A DNA stretch of 64,000 nucleotides from positions 13,830,534 to 13,894,533 of the forward strand of contig CM060203.1 of assembly GCA_030562195.1 (NCBI GenBank), read 5' to 3'. Below are positions 20,777 through 30,237 of the stretch, piece after piece. Source of the DNA: Nipponacmea schrenckii. Taxonomy: Eukaryota; Mollusca; Gastropoda; Lottiidae. The notes below the pieces were generated by a model. It saw only the letters and a program-made list of their open reading frames with translations. It was not told the origin of the DNA and searched no databases. The translations under genes and the position numbers were made by a program. Position 1 is the stretch's first letter. Every line of letters begins with the position of its first letter.

Positions 20777-22451
20777 TTAATTTGCTGGGGGAAGATCTAC
20801 CTTTAAAATTTTGAAAGTTTTGCTCAGACCAATTATTCGCTCTATATGAATCCTTTTAGATGCAATTCTGCGATCTTTAACAACCTCATGAGGCTCTAGT
20901 TGAGATTTACCTTTTAGTGTTGTGGGTGTATTTACATATACATTTTGAGCAGCAAAAAGATCTTGGACCATAATGCCTCTGCCATAATACTGTCTCCCTT
21001 TTCAAACATGCCTGGAGAAGGGTCAAGCAATGAAGAATTTTCAATAATCTGTCGATCACTTGAGGAGCCCCCATATGAATCACTAATAAAAGAAACGGCA
21101 CCTCTAGGTGTACACCCAATCATAGTCTTAATGGTATTGCGGTGCTTGTAACTAGACCATGTTACACTCTGCGCATCTAAATGAGATGGCTTTTGGATAG
21201 GCGTTTCAGTGGCATCTAAAATTACCCTAGTTGACCCATCAGGCATATGTTGATCAACAGTAGCTCGTGATGGCCATTTCTTTCAGTTGAAAATAGCAAA
21301 AATTAATCCAAGTTATAATTATTTGTGACACAGTTGACTGAGATATATTGAAAAGCAAACTTAATTCTATATCTTTCATGGCCTGACGCAACTTCATCAA
21401 AGTTAAAAATAGTTGGTCTTGAAGCGTCAAAGATACACACTGATAATTCAATTCATAAGCAGCTGGACCAAGTGTATGAAAAAAATACATGAAATGATCA
21501 TAGTTTTGAAAACCAGTATAATAGTGGACAGCCTTTGAGTTATTTATAAACATTTCAATACCATATCTACCAGAAAGGTTACACTGAATATGTTCATCCT
21601 GAAATAAAGTATCAGTAAAATCTTTGTCACGTGGGGATTCATTAGTTGTAGGAGAAACATCACAAGTCGAGTCTAAAACTACTTCCATCTGGATATCATC
21701 AATGGCTTCATTGGCTTCATTCTCCCTCTGCAGACGTTTGCTCATGGAAGGCACAGCATCCAATTTTAATCGACTTCTTTCACCTACAAAAGAGTAAAGT
21801 GTTCAAGATTATTTTTGTTGAATAAATAAAACCTTAATCCATAGGAAGAGAAATATATTTAATTTTTAATAAAGATACAGTTTAACATTAAATTAACTGA
21901 TTTTTGAAATTCTTGAAATTTTCATTTTTTGAATGATTAATTCCTTGAAAAGAGTAGCCTACCATTCTTTGAATACTTAACAAAATTTAAGGCATAATTA
22001 AGGTAAATTCCATAAATATGTTACCAATAAAATCAAAAACTAATAACATGTATGTTACCTTAACCATCTTTTTCTCTTCTGTTCTGTGAAAGAGCTACTA
22101 GGCTATAATAGAGAAATAAACAAACAAACAAACAATTAAGAAAAAAAAATTAACATTTGAATAGATTTAAAAACAAAGCATAGCATCATAGAAGGCAACT
22201 TCAAATAACGTTTAACGAAATGATGTACTCAAACGTAGTTAAATCATTTTCTAACCTAATAATGTAGTGGTGTAGTCTTCATCTTTGAAGTGAGCCCGAC
22301 ACACATCGCTTTTCGATGGCCGCCATAGTTGTCTGGTGACAGGATCGATTCGACGAACAGCCACTTGCCATTTCATTCTCAAATCCTTGTCTTTAGGGTA
22401 TCTGTGACCTCCTGAGTTAGTGCATTCTGGTACAGAACAATACTGAGGCAT
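20777..22451 (-). pseudogene. ISL2EU THAP/DDE transposase
   Basis: Exon 1 (22451-22256) starts MPQYCSVPECTNSGG and is a THAP zinc finger (C-x4-C...C-x2-H). The intron is 22255-21784, and exon 2 begins in phase with D-A-V-P-S, the AVPx end of the THAP domain. Exon 2 has a helix-turn-helix (L-F-N-I-S-Q-S-T-V-S) and a DDE_Tnp_4-type core: Asp in I-L-D-A-T-E-T-P, Asp in F-I-S-D-S-Y-G-G, and Glu in R-I-H-I-E-R-I-I-G. Shifts near 21268 and 20950 break it. The frame ends P-P-A-N at 20777. It recognises the transposon ends and cuts and joins DNA in intact relatives. Confidence 0.85.
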
Positions 22452-22563
22452 TTCCGATTTGTTGATAACTGCTAATAATGTTAAACTAAGCTAAGGATAT
22501 TATGACTATGAATTAGGCCTATACGATCAGACGTCAAAAAATCAACATCCGGTTTCACGCATG
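22452..22563 (-). other. Transposase 5' leader to right terminal repeat
   Basis: About 110 bp separate the transposase ATG from the inner edge of the right terminal repeat. It must contain the transposase promoter if one exists; I see no clear TATA box. No other feature is visible. Confidence 0.4.
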
Positions 22564-22616
22564 ACTGATAGTACACGCACGCCACCTGGGGAGAGCAAAT
22601 CTCCGGCGAACCCCAT

Positions 22617-24955
22617 TGGAAAGACTCATTTTGTTGCGAGTACTGCTTCGCCAGCAAAGCCTTCTGCTTCGGCCACTGTGACATCCCATTATTTGAAACC
22701 GTTCGCTGAAACATTTCAAGTAAAGCCTTCATTCGATAAAGCTGAGGTACCAAAGGCATGGAAAGAAGTTCTGCCAGAAGAAGAGGTGGCGTGGATTAGT
22801 AGGACATTATTTCAAGGGAACCCTGCAACCGGAAAGTCGGAGATAACACCAAACCTTCGACTATGGTTCTATCCACCCGAGCCTCCACGCCAGTTCAACC
22901 AACCGCTTGCATCGCCTGGTTACTTCTTTCTGTGCCCACTTTTCTTTTGGGCCCCTATGCTTTTTTGGGACATTAAGTTCCAGTGTGTGAAGGAATATGT
23001 ACAGCATCGCGCAGAGTCTGGACTGGAGTCTTCGTTCCTGACCATGGCTGGCTTGCACAAGACGGTTAGGAAAGTTTTAGACATAGACGGCTGGTATTAT
23101 CTGCCATCACAGTCACTGGAATGTAAAGTCTGCAAAAAGTGCTTTGTAGACTGGTCCAATCATATTCTGAAGCAATAAGATGCCAGCAGAGCTGCATTTT
23201 TCCCTGCTCTATTGACTTACAGATATGCTTGCGACATGAAATTGGTGAAGCTGTTGAGGGAGAGAACCATGGGAACTCTGCGACCAAGCTTCAGAAGCAA
23301 ATCCAAGAACAACATGCCGAGAAGCATGTCCAGCGCACTCTTCTCTTCCTCCAGTCTCGTGCGCCCTTCCATCAAACAGGACAGCAGTTGGCCGATTTGC
23401 CAGCACCAATTAAAGCCATTCCAGAAATGCCAGCCATTCCGAAGTACCAATGGTTTCTCAATATCTTTGTGCGAGACGCCCTGACCAGAATTGAGGAGGT
23501 AAAGGCTAAAATCACTTCTAATTTTGGAACCGTTTTTTAAATTGGACTCGACGAAGAAGATTGTCAAGAAACTGGCAGGGAAAGCAGCAGGAACAGTGAC
23601 TTGGTCCACCAACGTTGGAAAGGAGTACGGGGTAGTTTTGATGTCAGTACTCACAGATTCCGAAGGGGAGGGAATCAAAGACATGATCGCCGGCCTGATC
23701 AAACGCTACAGCAATGCTGATGAGACATCTCCCAAGCTACTGTATGTCGATCGTGAATGTTGTTGTCTAACCGGTGATGCAAGCCTGGAGAGGATGACTC
23801 GGCATTGGTTCAAGCTTGTGATCCGTTTAGACATTTGGCATTTCATGCGAAGATTCACAGTAGCAGTGACCTCAGAAGCACATGCGTTGTATGGCCTCTT
23901 CATGTCTCGACTTCTGCCTGCATCTTCGAATGGGATCCAGTGGATGTAGCTGCCTTAGAAGAAGCCTTCAAAGCGGATTTGGGTCGACAAGGCATGTGGT
24001 CACTTAAGCACGAGACCATACAGCAGAAGATGACCAAAAAAGATCTACAACGTCATTGTCAAAGGAAAACCAGGGGCTCTGATGAAACTGTTCGTCTGAT
24101 CCAGGAACTGATCGCTACATTTGACTCAGATAAAGGCAAGGACACCATGGGAATTCCGCTCCTTGACCACGACAGAATCCAACAGATCTGGACAGAGCAG
24201 AAACGACGTGTTTCGTGTATTCAAGACCCACCTGGATTCTCCTTATATACCCAAACTGGAACCATGAAGAAATGTGGCAAAGAGCTCCCTGTCTACCGCT
24301 GTGCCAGAGGGTCTACGTCTTTGGATCATTCCACCTGCACTTAAATCGCTTTATCCCTGGGTTCTCTGATAGTGATGTCCACTGGCAAGCCTATTTGTTG
24401 GAGGGTATGTTGCGGTGGAATGATGACAGGATACTTGCTTCCACTGCTGAAGCTAGACCGCAAAGACGCGTGTATGACTCAGCTCTTTGCCATATTGTCA
24501 ACAAATTCCATCAGCATGTTTATGGTAAACCTTTTGATGCAAATTATGTACCACCACGAAAATATACAGGTGAGAAGATTGGCATTGAATACCTTTATAA
24601 TCAAACCGGCAAGACCTTGCAACAAGTTGAGATGGATGCTAAAACCGATGATGTTCCAGACATTCAGGAAGGTGAAGGCGCTGAAGATGAAGGATTTGAT
24701 GAAGAGGAAATGGATGATCCGACCATTGCGCTTCCTGTTCATTTCACAGTTCCACCTGAAGCACCCATTTCAGAAGATGTTTTTCCAGAACTACAGGAGG
24801 CACCGGCCAAAGAAGAGTCTATTGGTTCCGGTGGTCTGTTAGGGTGGGACACCATTCAAGATTTGGCAATGCGGCTGTTTCATCTCTACGATTTGACCAG
24901 CATCTCAACTCAAATGGCTGAAGAAATCATAATGTTATGGAAAGAGCTGATTCAG
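22617..24955 (+). pseudogene. K2a, main body after the ISL2EU insertion
   Basis: The K2 frame resumes as G-K-T-H-F-V-A-S-T-A-S-P. The DUF6729-like part has L-R-L-W-F-Y-P-P-E-P-P, C-P-L-F-F-W-A-P-M-L-F-W and C-K-V-C-K-K-C-F. TAA at 23176-23178 follows L-K-Q. T-Y-R-Y-A-C-D follows, with a shift near 23275. The DDE-like part has Asp in K-L-D-S-T-K-K (after an extra T at about 23536), Asp in Y-V-D-R-E-C, R-L-D-I-W-H-F, and Glu expected at S-L-E; here a missing base at about 24325 leaves S-L-D-H, then S-F-H-L-H-L-N in the next frame. The acidic hinge E-G-E-G-A-E-D-E-G-F-D-E-E-E is present. The copy stops at 24955 before the C-terminal zinc module. Confidence 0.7.
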
Positions 24956-24961
24956 GTATCG

Positions 24962-25000
24962 AAAAATATGGAACGTTTCACGAATTTGCGTGTCATCCTT
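24962..25000 (-). ncRNA. U6 snRNA remnant (3' 39 nt)
   Basis: On the minus strand this matches the 3' end of U6 from 'AAGGATGACACGC' to the T-run, with one substitution relative to the remnant at 780-847. It lies exactly at the junction between K2a and K3a and is preceded by 'caggtatcg', as at 771-779. It is therefore a piece of the K upstream repeat used in the junction. It is not functional. Confidence 0.8.
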
Positions 25001-25021
25001 ATCCAATATAGGCAATGGTAA

Positions 25022-26055
25022 AGGTGAAATATTGATGTCAATCCTGACCACATCAGAATCTATCGACAGTTTAAGGGAGATGGCTGATGGATTAATGAAC
25101 AGATATGAAAGTGCATAGAAGGATCCACCTAAGTGTCTCTACACAGACCGTGAATGCTGTAACCAAGATGGTCCATCCAAGTTTAAGGTACGATGCAGTA
25201 CAGTATATACTTATGTGAAATTATTGCGAAGTACTTAGTACACCATATTTGGATATTCATCATGGTTTTTAATCATATTTTTTCAGGTCCTGTTTTCCAA
25301 GTGGAAAGATTTAGAATTCCGTCTTGACATATGGCACTTTATGCGACGTTTTGCTCTTGGTTGTACATCAGAAAGTCATCCACTATATGGTACCTTCATG
25401 TCCAGATTATTCAGTGCCATATTTGAATGGGATAAGACAGATTTAGCCAAACTGAAGGTATGTGGAGTTAAATAGGAACCTTTTCATGATTTTATAACAT
25501 GAGTAGAACAATAAACCTTTCTTTTTTCAATTACAGGTTGCCAAAAGGAAGGAAATGGAAGAATCAGGTATTCCAAATCCAAGTGAATCAGCTATTAACA
25601 AGGCCATAACTAAGGGGGAACTAGAGAGGTAAATTGTGATTAACGTTATTCAGTAATTAAACAAATACAAGTCAATTCTTCTTATCCAATGACTTTTCGT
25701 GCTTCTTACAATTCTAATTCATTAACTTTCTAGGCATTGTCGCCGAAGAACGAAAGGTGTGAAGAAAACAACTGAGGAAATTGAATCCCTTATTTTGAAC
25801 TTAACAGGAGTAACAGATAACAGGGTGTTGCCATCCTGAAGGAAGAGTTCAATGAAATCTGGAGTGAGCAGAAAAAACATGTAGTCTGCATACAAGATAT
25901 GGAAGGTAAGCTATATTTTAAAACTGAACTGTTATATTTTTAAATTTCAACCAGTGAAATAAGTGTTAAGTGCTATATTTTTCTCTTTTTCTATATATTT
26001 TTAGGCCTTCAGCTGTATACGGTGACGGGTGACATGTTGAAGGGGAGAGAGAAAC
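25022..26055 (+). pseudogene. K3a, intron-bearing DDE-like region
   Basis: This is a diverged K paralogue with exons 25022-25187, 25287-25457, 25537-25628, 25734-25905 and 26005-26055, all with GT...AG borders. Reading: L-M-S-I-L-T-T-S-E, C-L-Y-T-D-R-E-C-C (Asp), F-R-L-D-I-W-H-F-M-R-R-F, Y-G-T-F-M-S-R-L-F, H-C-R-R-R-T-K-G, W-S-E-Q-K-K-H-V-V-C-I-Q-D. These are the K2 landmarks, but K2 has no introns here. A TAG near 25115 and a lost base near 25825 break it. The first Asp (K-L-D-S-T) and the Glu (S-L-E) regions are not present. The sequence breaks at 26055 into a K3 upstream fragment. Confidence 0.65.
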
Positions 26056-26285
26056 TTCACCAAGTAACAACACCAAATAATCCAATTTGTAAATGTTTAC
26101 CCTGTACTTAAAGGTTTATTTCTTTATTCCATAGGCCACAAGTAAGCCCAGTACATCGGCTACAGTTACCACCGCCGAAGAAAGTGGACAGGGGGATGTC
26201 AAGCCTGATTATTCCACCGAGTATGCCAGCCGTCTACCCGTGGGATTGCAACAGAATATGGCAGATGCCAGAATATCCAGTCTCT
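26056..26285 (+). repeat. K3 linker-exon fragment, duplicated at 27930
   Basis: The run from 'gtaacaacaccaaat' through an acceptor ('ccatag') and the reading K-P-S-T-S-A-T-V-T-T-A-E-E...Q-Q-N-M-A-D-A is repeated at 27930-28136. It is the exon that precedes the DUF6729-like part in K3b. Here it is inserted between the K3 central and C-terminal parts, so the order is scrambled. It ends abruptly after 'gcagatgcc'. Confidence 0.55.
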
Positions 26286-26352
26286 TCCTATCCCACTTCC
26301 TTCATGATAAAGTACTAATGTATGAGGTCTCTTTCCATGTGTTTTCTTTCAG

Positions 26353-27030
26353 CAGACTCTCCAGCCTCATCTCCAACCAAGAGCAGAGTTGTAGAAGCTA
26401 TCTGTCTGCACCTATCTGAAGATATTACAACACCAACAAAGAAAGGAAAATACACCTCCAGATGGAAGCTTGTGCTATCTGCATATAACAAGATCAGGAA
26501 GAGGATACTTAACAATGAAAATACCAACCTCATATTGTATACCATCAACGAGACAACAATTGTAAAATGGTTCATGGATAAAACAAGGAGAGATGAGGTG
26601 AAAATGCTTCTTCAGGGTGTGGTTTTACCACCACAACGAACCACATCCAACCAACCTCTACCAGAACCCTAACAAATTCCTGGTCCAAGCTCCAAACTGC
26701 CACCAGCAAAACCACTTGTCTTTGAGGAGCCAGTTGACAACAGGTATGGCTGTGAGAAGAGGGCATCCTCAAGTAACCACCACCACAACAACAACAACTA
26801 TGTCAAGGACAACCGAGTGGAGGAAGAGAAAGGCTAGTGGTGATGCAAAAGGGCCCAGAAAGATCTACACCTGTAAGGTGTGTAATCAGCCTATGTCGAC
26901 AGCAGGTCAAACCCAGTTTTGTGGACAGAGGTATTGTCCCCACCTACCAGGGCAAGTGTCCAAGCAAGAGTGGCTTGACCAAAAAAAGAAAGAAGCTGAA
27001 GCTAAGAAGTTAAAGAAAAACAGTATATAG
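26353..27030 (+). pseudogene. K3a C-terminal exon
   Basis: After a TTTCTTTCAG acceptor the frame reads D-S-P-A-S-S-P-T-K-S-R-V-V-E-A-I-C-L-H-L and S-R-W-K-L-V-L-S-A-Y-N-K-I-R, the K3 version of the K1/K2 W-K-R-I-L-D-S-Y block. TAA at 26670-26672 stops it. A second frame (to TAG at 27028-27030) ends with C-K-V-C-N-Q-P-M...F-C-G-Q-R-Y-C-P-H-L...Q-E-W-L, the zinc-ribbon-like terminus. One or more frameshifts near 26650-26800 separate the two. Confidence 0.65.
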
Positions 27031-27164
27031 ATTTCATCTTTTATTCATATGCCCGTTTTATATGTATACATCATCTGTTATCAACACCTGTTATCATCTG
27101 TTATCTGTCATGTATATATCATCTGTTATCATCTGCATACATTTCTGCATACTTTCTCATCTGT

Positions 27165-27430
27165 TATTCACCCTTCATTTGATCTGTTGTCATCTGCAAT
27201 GCTATTATATGTATATATCATCTGTTATTCACTCTTCATTTGATCTGTTGTCATCTGCAATGCTTTTATATGTATATGTCATCTGTAATTCACACTTTAT
27301 TTGATCTGTTGTCATCTGCAATGCTTTTATATGTATATATCATCTGTAATTCACTCTTCATTTGATCTGTTGTCACCTGCAATGCTTTTATATGTATATA
27401 TCATCTGTTATTCAGTCTTTATTTTGCTTA
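27165..27430 (+). repeat. 61-bp minisatellite
   Basis: 'tgatctgttgtcatctgcaa' recurs at 27180, 27241, 27302 and 27363, a 61-bp period, with more degenerate 'catctgttatc' units upstream from about 27075. The units are A/T-rich and differ by a few bases. No coding role; the ORFs across it are spurious. Confidence 0.85.
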
Positions 27431-27929
27431 AATCCTCTGTAATCTATATACATGTATATGATCTGTTATCATTTACATGCTAATACAACCCCCCAAAAAG
27501 GGTGAAACTGGCGATCCTTCATTTTTGGAGGTGGTGAGTTCAATTCTCACATTCATCTATTTGGTTGGATAGCGTTGATATTTCATAATAAGGTCATGTA
27601 CTTTGTATTAGTCTCTCTTATCTTCCCGCTTTTCCCTCTTTCTCCCCCTTCTTTTCTCCCTTTCTCCCCGACACGGAGAACTTTATGCCCCAGCTCCATC
27701 CTTGCGCGCCGGCTAAACTTCTGTTATTGGAACCCTTTGGGCCGATGAAACAATTTGGAACACTTTGGAACGTTTTGAAACAAATTGGACCGCTGCTCCA
27801 AAGTGTTCCAAATGTTTCAACTTATGCCTTGGACAGCTCGAAATGCTCGAAAGTTCATTTGCCCATTTCGAACCCGACGATGGTCTCTGTCCACGCCCAA
27901 ACGAAAACTTGCCAGAATAAATCGTCTGT
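27431..27929. other. Non-coding spacer with hairpin
   Basis: No gene is supported. A 16-bp perfect inverted pair, 27753-27768 against 27798-27813 (extendable to about 23 bp with one bulge), could form a stem with a 29-nt loop. Several TTGGAAC repeats are present, and a comparable TTGGAAC-rich region occurs at 35790-35905. It may be a MITE fragment, but I cannot define ends. Confidence 0.4.
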
Positions 27930-28512
27930 CGTAACAACACCAAATTATCCAATTTGTAAATGTTTACCCTGTACTTAAAGGTTTATTTCTTTATTCCAAA
28001 GGCCACAAGTAAGCCCAGTACATCGGCTACAGTTACCACCGCCGAAGAAAGTGGACAAGGGGATGTCAAGCCTGATTATTCCACCGAGTATGCCAGCCGT
28101 CTACCCGTGGGATTGCAACAGAATATGGCAGATGCTGACCGGGAATGGGTTGGCAAGTCCCTTTTTGTAGCCAAGGGCTGCTTGAAGGATGCCTTGCAGT
28201 TCTGATGGTTGAGGCTGCACTCAGGAATGCCAGATGTCAGGCAGTACTTTTTTCCGCAGGTTGTTCCTCTGGATGCCCAGAAAGATGCTCAGCGTAGACT
28301 TTACATATCTGGTGTGCATTGACGTTACCGCCAACTCCCTACGTTCCAAGGGCCTCTACAACCGACTTAGGATGGTGATGGACGTTAAGGAATTCTACTT
28401 CCTAGCCGCCGAGTACATGTACTGTAGGATAGGTTTCCTGTTCTTCTCACACAAGTATGCCTGTGATCGTACTGTTGTTTCTCTCCTTCGTTCCAGAAAT
28501 ATGGTAACAGCC
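27930..28512 (+). pseudogene. K3b, DUF6729-like region
   Basis: After the linker exon (K-P-S-T-S-A-T-V) the frame continues R-E-W-V-G-K-S-L-F, stops at 28203-28205, and resumes in another frame as Y-F-F...L-F-L-W-M-P-R-K-M, L-A-A-E-Y-M-Y-C and K-Y-A-C-D-R-T-V-V-S-L-L-R. These parallel W-M-P-R-K-M-W in K1 and Y-R-Y-A-C-D-M-K in K2. The cysteine pairs are poorly kept (C-I-D-V-T-A). The copy is cut at about 28512 by LINE N1. Confidence 0.6.
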
Positions 28513-29736
28513 CTACAGCCATGAGGAATAACTTGCAGGAAATTCTTCCGCATCAACCTCTGAAGTCTCAATATCTATACTGTCAGATATGGCAGACTTC
28601 AAAAGATCCCTTCCTCCCTTTTTGGAGGAAGAGGATCCATGCTTCTTTGTAGGCTTGTCATAAGAAAGACTTTCGCTACGTTTTGCCTTGGACTGTTTAC
28701 CAGTCCCCTTTGGCTGAACGTCCTTGGAAGGCTGACTAAAACTACTATCATCAGTGCTTGACTTTTCAGTCTGAGTAGCTGATGATGTAGATGCAGTTGC
28801 GTCAGGATCAGATGATAATAAGGCTGAAGACGGGGTTGGCACTCGCTTCAGCCAAGTAATGTCGGTCTGGCATTCTATAGATCTAGTAGAAGCCTTAACG
28901 ACACTAGCGAAAGTCTTTCCAGAAGGTGTAGATGGGGTTTCCCCTTCTACAACCTTCCGCGCTTCGGGATAGGCCACCTTTACTTTTTGGATATGCTTCT
29001 CCAATTTCCTCTTAGGGCAGTCCTTGGAGAAAGCGACATGGTTTCCATTACAGTTGCAACAGCAAGGAGTATCACTACAATCCTTGCTGTCGTGCCCGGA
29101 TTTGCCACAACGCGCACATCGCAACGAACTCTTGCAAGTCCGAGTTCCGTGCCCGAAGCGCTGACAATTATAACACCTGAGAGGGTTAGGAATAAATGGC
29201 GATACCTTGATATTTAAATATCCTACTTTTATTTCTGATGGTAAATTTGGTCTGTCAAAGAGAAGAATGAATGTATTTGTTGGAATTAATTGGCCGTCAC
29301 GACGGATAGATATGCGATCGACGTTCGTGACTCCAATATCTTTTGATTCTTCCTTCATTTCTTCTGAAGAACAACCACTAAGGTCAGGGTGCCGTACAAC
29401 ACCCTTAGAGTTCAAAGAGAAATGAGGTGAGACAGTAATAGGAATATTTACTAAAGATGTTGATTTTAAAATGAGTTCAGAATGGATCTTACGGTGACAT
29501 TCAAGTAATAAAGAGCCATTACGAAGTTTTTTGGTGGATTTGGGCTCACTAGCCAAACCAGCTATTCCTTTGGCGATAGCAAATGGTGACAATGATGCCA
29601 AAGACCTCTCAGGGTCACTACTATTGATGACAAGAAACAGAGGCCAGGAATCACTAGACGAGCTAGATGATTCAGTAAATTCTGCCTCGGTTAGCCTATG
29701 TTTATTGTTTTTTTGGTTGGGGTTAAATGTAGCCAT
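28513..29736 (-). CDS. LINE N1 ORF1 (gag-like, three CCHC knuckles)
   Basis: An open frame of 407 codons starting MATFNPNQKNNKHRL. The N-terminal half has L-A-S-L-S-P-F-A-I-A-K-G and R-R-D-G-Q-L-I-P-T-N-T. Three zinc knuckles follow: C-Y-N-C-Q-R-F-G-H-G-T-R-T-C, C-A-R-C-G-K-S-G-H-D-S-K-D-C and C-C-N-C-N-G-N-H...D-C. Then come Y-P-E-A-R-K-V-V-E-G and a Ser/Lys-rich tail. It is an RNA-binding chaperone in LINEs of the I group. The last few residues may come from the K3 junction, so the natural C terminus may be lost. It is the only long unbroken ORF1 here. Confidence 0.8.
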   Translation of the reverse strand: MATFNPNQKNNKHRLTEAEFTESSSSSSDSWPLFLVINSSDPERSLASLSPFAIAKGIAGLASEPKSTKKLRNGSLLLECHRKIHSELILKSTSLVNIPITVSPHFSLNSKGVVRHPDLSGCSSEEMKEESKDIGVTNVDRISIRRDGQLIPTNTFILLFDRPNLPSEIKVGYLNIKVSPFIPNPLRCYNCQRFGHGTRTCKSSLRCARCGKSGHDSKDCSDTPCCCNCNGNHVAFSKDCPKRKLEKHIQKVKVAYPEARKVVEGETPSTPSGKTFASVVKASTRSIECQTDITWLKRVPTPSSALLSSDPDATASTSSATQTEKSSTDDSSFSQPSKDVQPKGTGKQSKAKRSESLSYDKPTKKHGSSSSKKGGRDLLKSAISDSIDIETSEVDAEEFPASYSSWL

Positions 29737-30237
29737 GAAGAATAATATGGGGATTCATCTCCCGAGACCCCCGACCACCACGGACCACGACCTCCGCGCA
29801 GGCTCGGCGCGGGACTCCAGCGCCAGCGCCCTAGGGGTAATCGGGAGATATACTCAGAAAAAAAAAGAATAAAAGCTCTGAATGGAGCAAATAAATTCCG
29901 AACTTTTATTTCTTTTTCTACCCAATTGACCCAAGCCGCTGCTTCTGAGTCGGTGAAATGAACTGAAGGATAAGAATATATTCTGTGATTAGAAAAAAGT
30001 TTTATCTGTTCTGACCACCGACTCATTGGCTGAACACAAGCCGATTGACCAGCGTGGGCCACACTGGCCACCCGTCTAGGAATCCCTTGGCCCAAAGTGA
30101 TGTATTGGGAGGTATGTTACCCTCAACCACCAGGAGTCCATTCAAAACCGAGACGGGTCGCACCAATTCAGTCGCCTTTTACAACACGCAATGGGGGACG
30201 GTGAACCTATTCTTAACCCCGGTCCACTGGGGGATCC
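28513..30237 (-). mobile_element. I/Nimb-like LINE N1 (5' UTR plus ORF1 only)
   Basis: On the minus strand the element starts at about 30237 (GGATCCCCCAGTGGACC), has a 500-bp leader with a 'cgtaaaaggcgactga'-like block (here 'tgtaaaaggcgactga'), and encodes ORF1 (29736-28513). ORF2 and the 3' end are missing, so it is 3'-truncated, which ordinary target-primed insertion does not produce; later deletion is likely. It is nearly identical to N4 (42553-43313). Confidence 0.8.

Larger units (their letters stand above)
12834..22614 (+). mobile_element. ISL2EU-type DNA transposon (with nested DIRS)
   Basis: Terminal inverted repeats of about 50 bp begin GGGGTTC(A/G)CCG and end TGTACTATCAGT on their inner side (12834-12883; 22564-22614 reversed). 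The target duplication is AT. The K2 paralogue at 41200-41215 shows the empty site. Inside are two convergent genes: + SAP/SWIM/YqaJ (12900 to 20342) and - THAP/DDE transposase (22451 to 20777). To my knowledge a YqaJ exonuclease gene beside the transposase, with AT duplication, is the signature of the ISL2EU superfamily. Without the DIRS (13101-18426) the element is about 4.5 kb. Both genes are frameshifted. Confidence 0.85.

Noticed and set aside
27049..27483. Several overlapping ORFs rich in Tyr/Ile/His
   Set aside because: All read through the 61-bp minisatellite; the repeats explain the periodic residues.
27500..27560. tRNA-like segment with 'gagttcaattctcac'
   Set aside because: A B-box-like string only; no A box at the right spacing and no cloverleaf.
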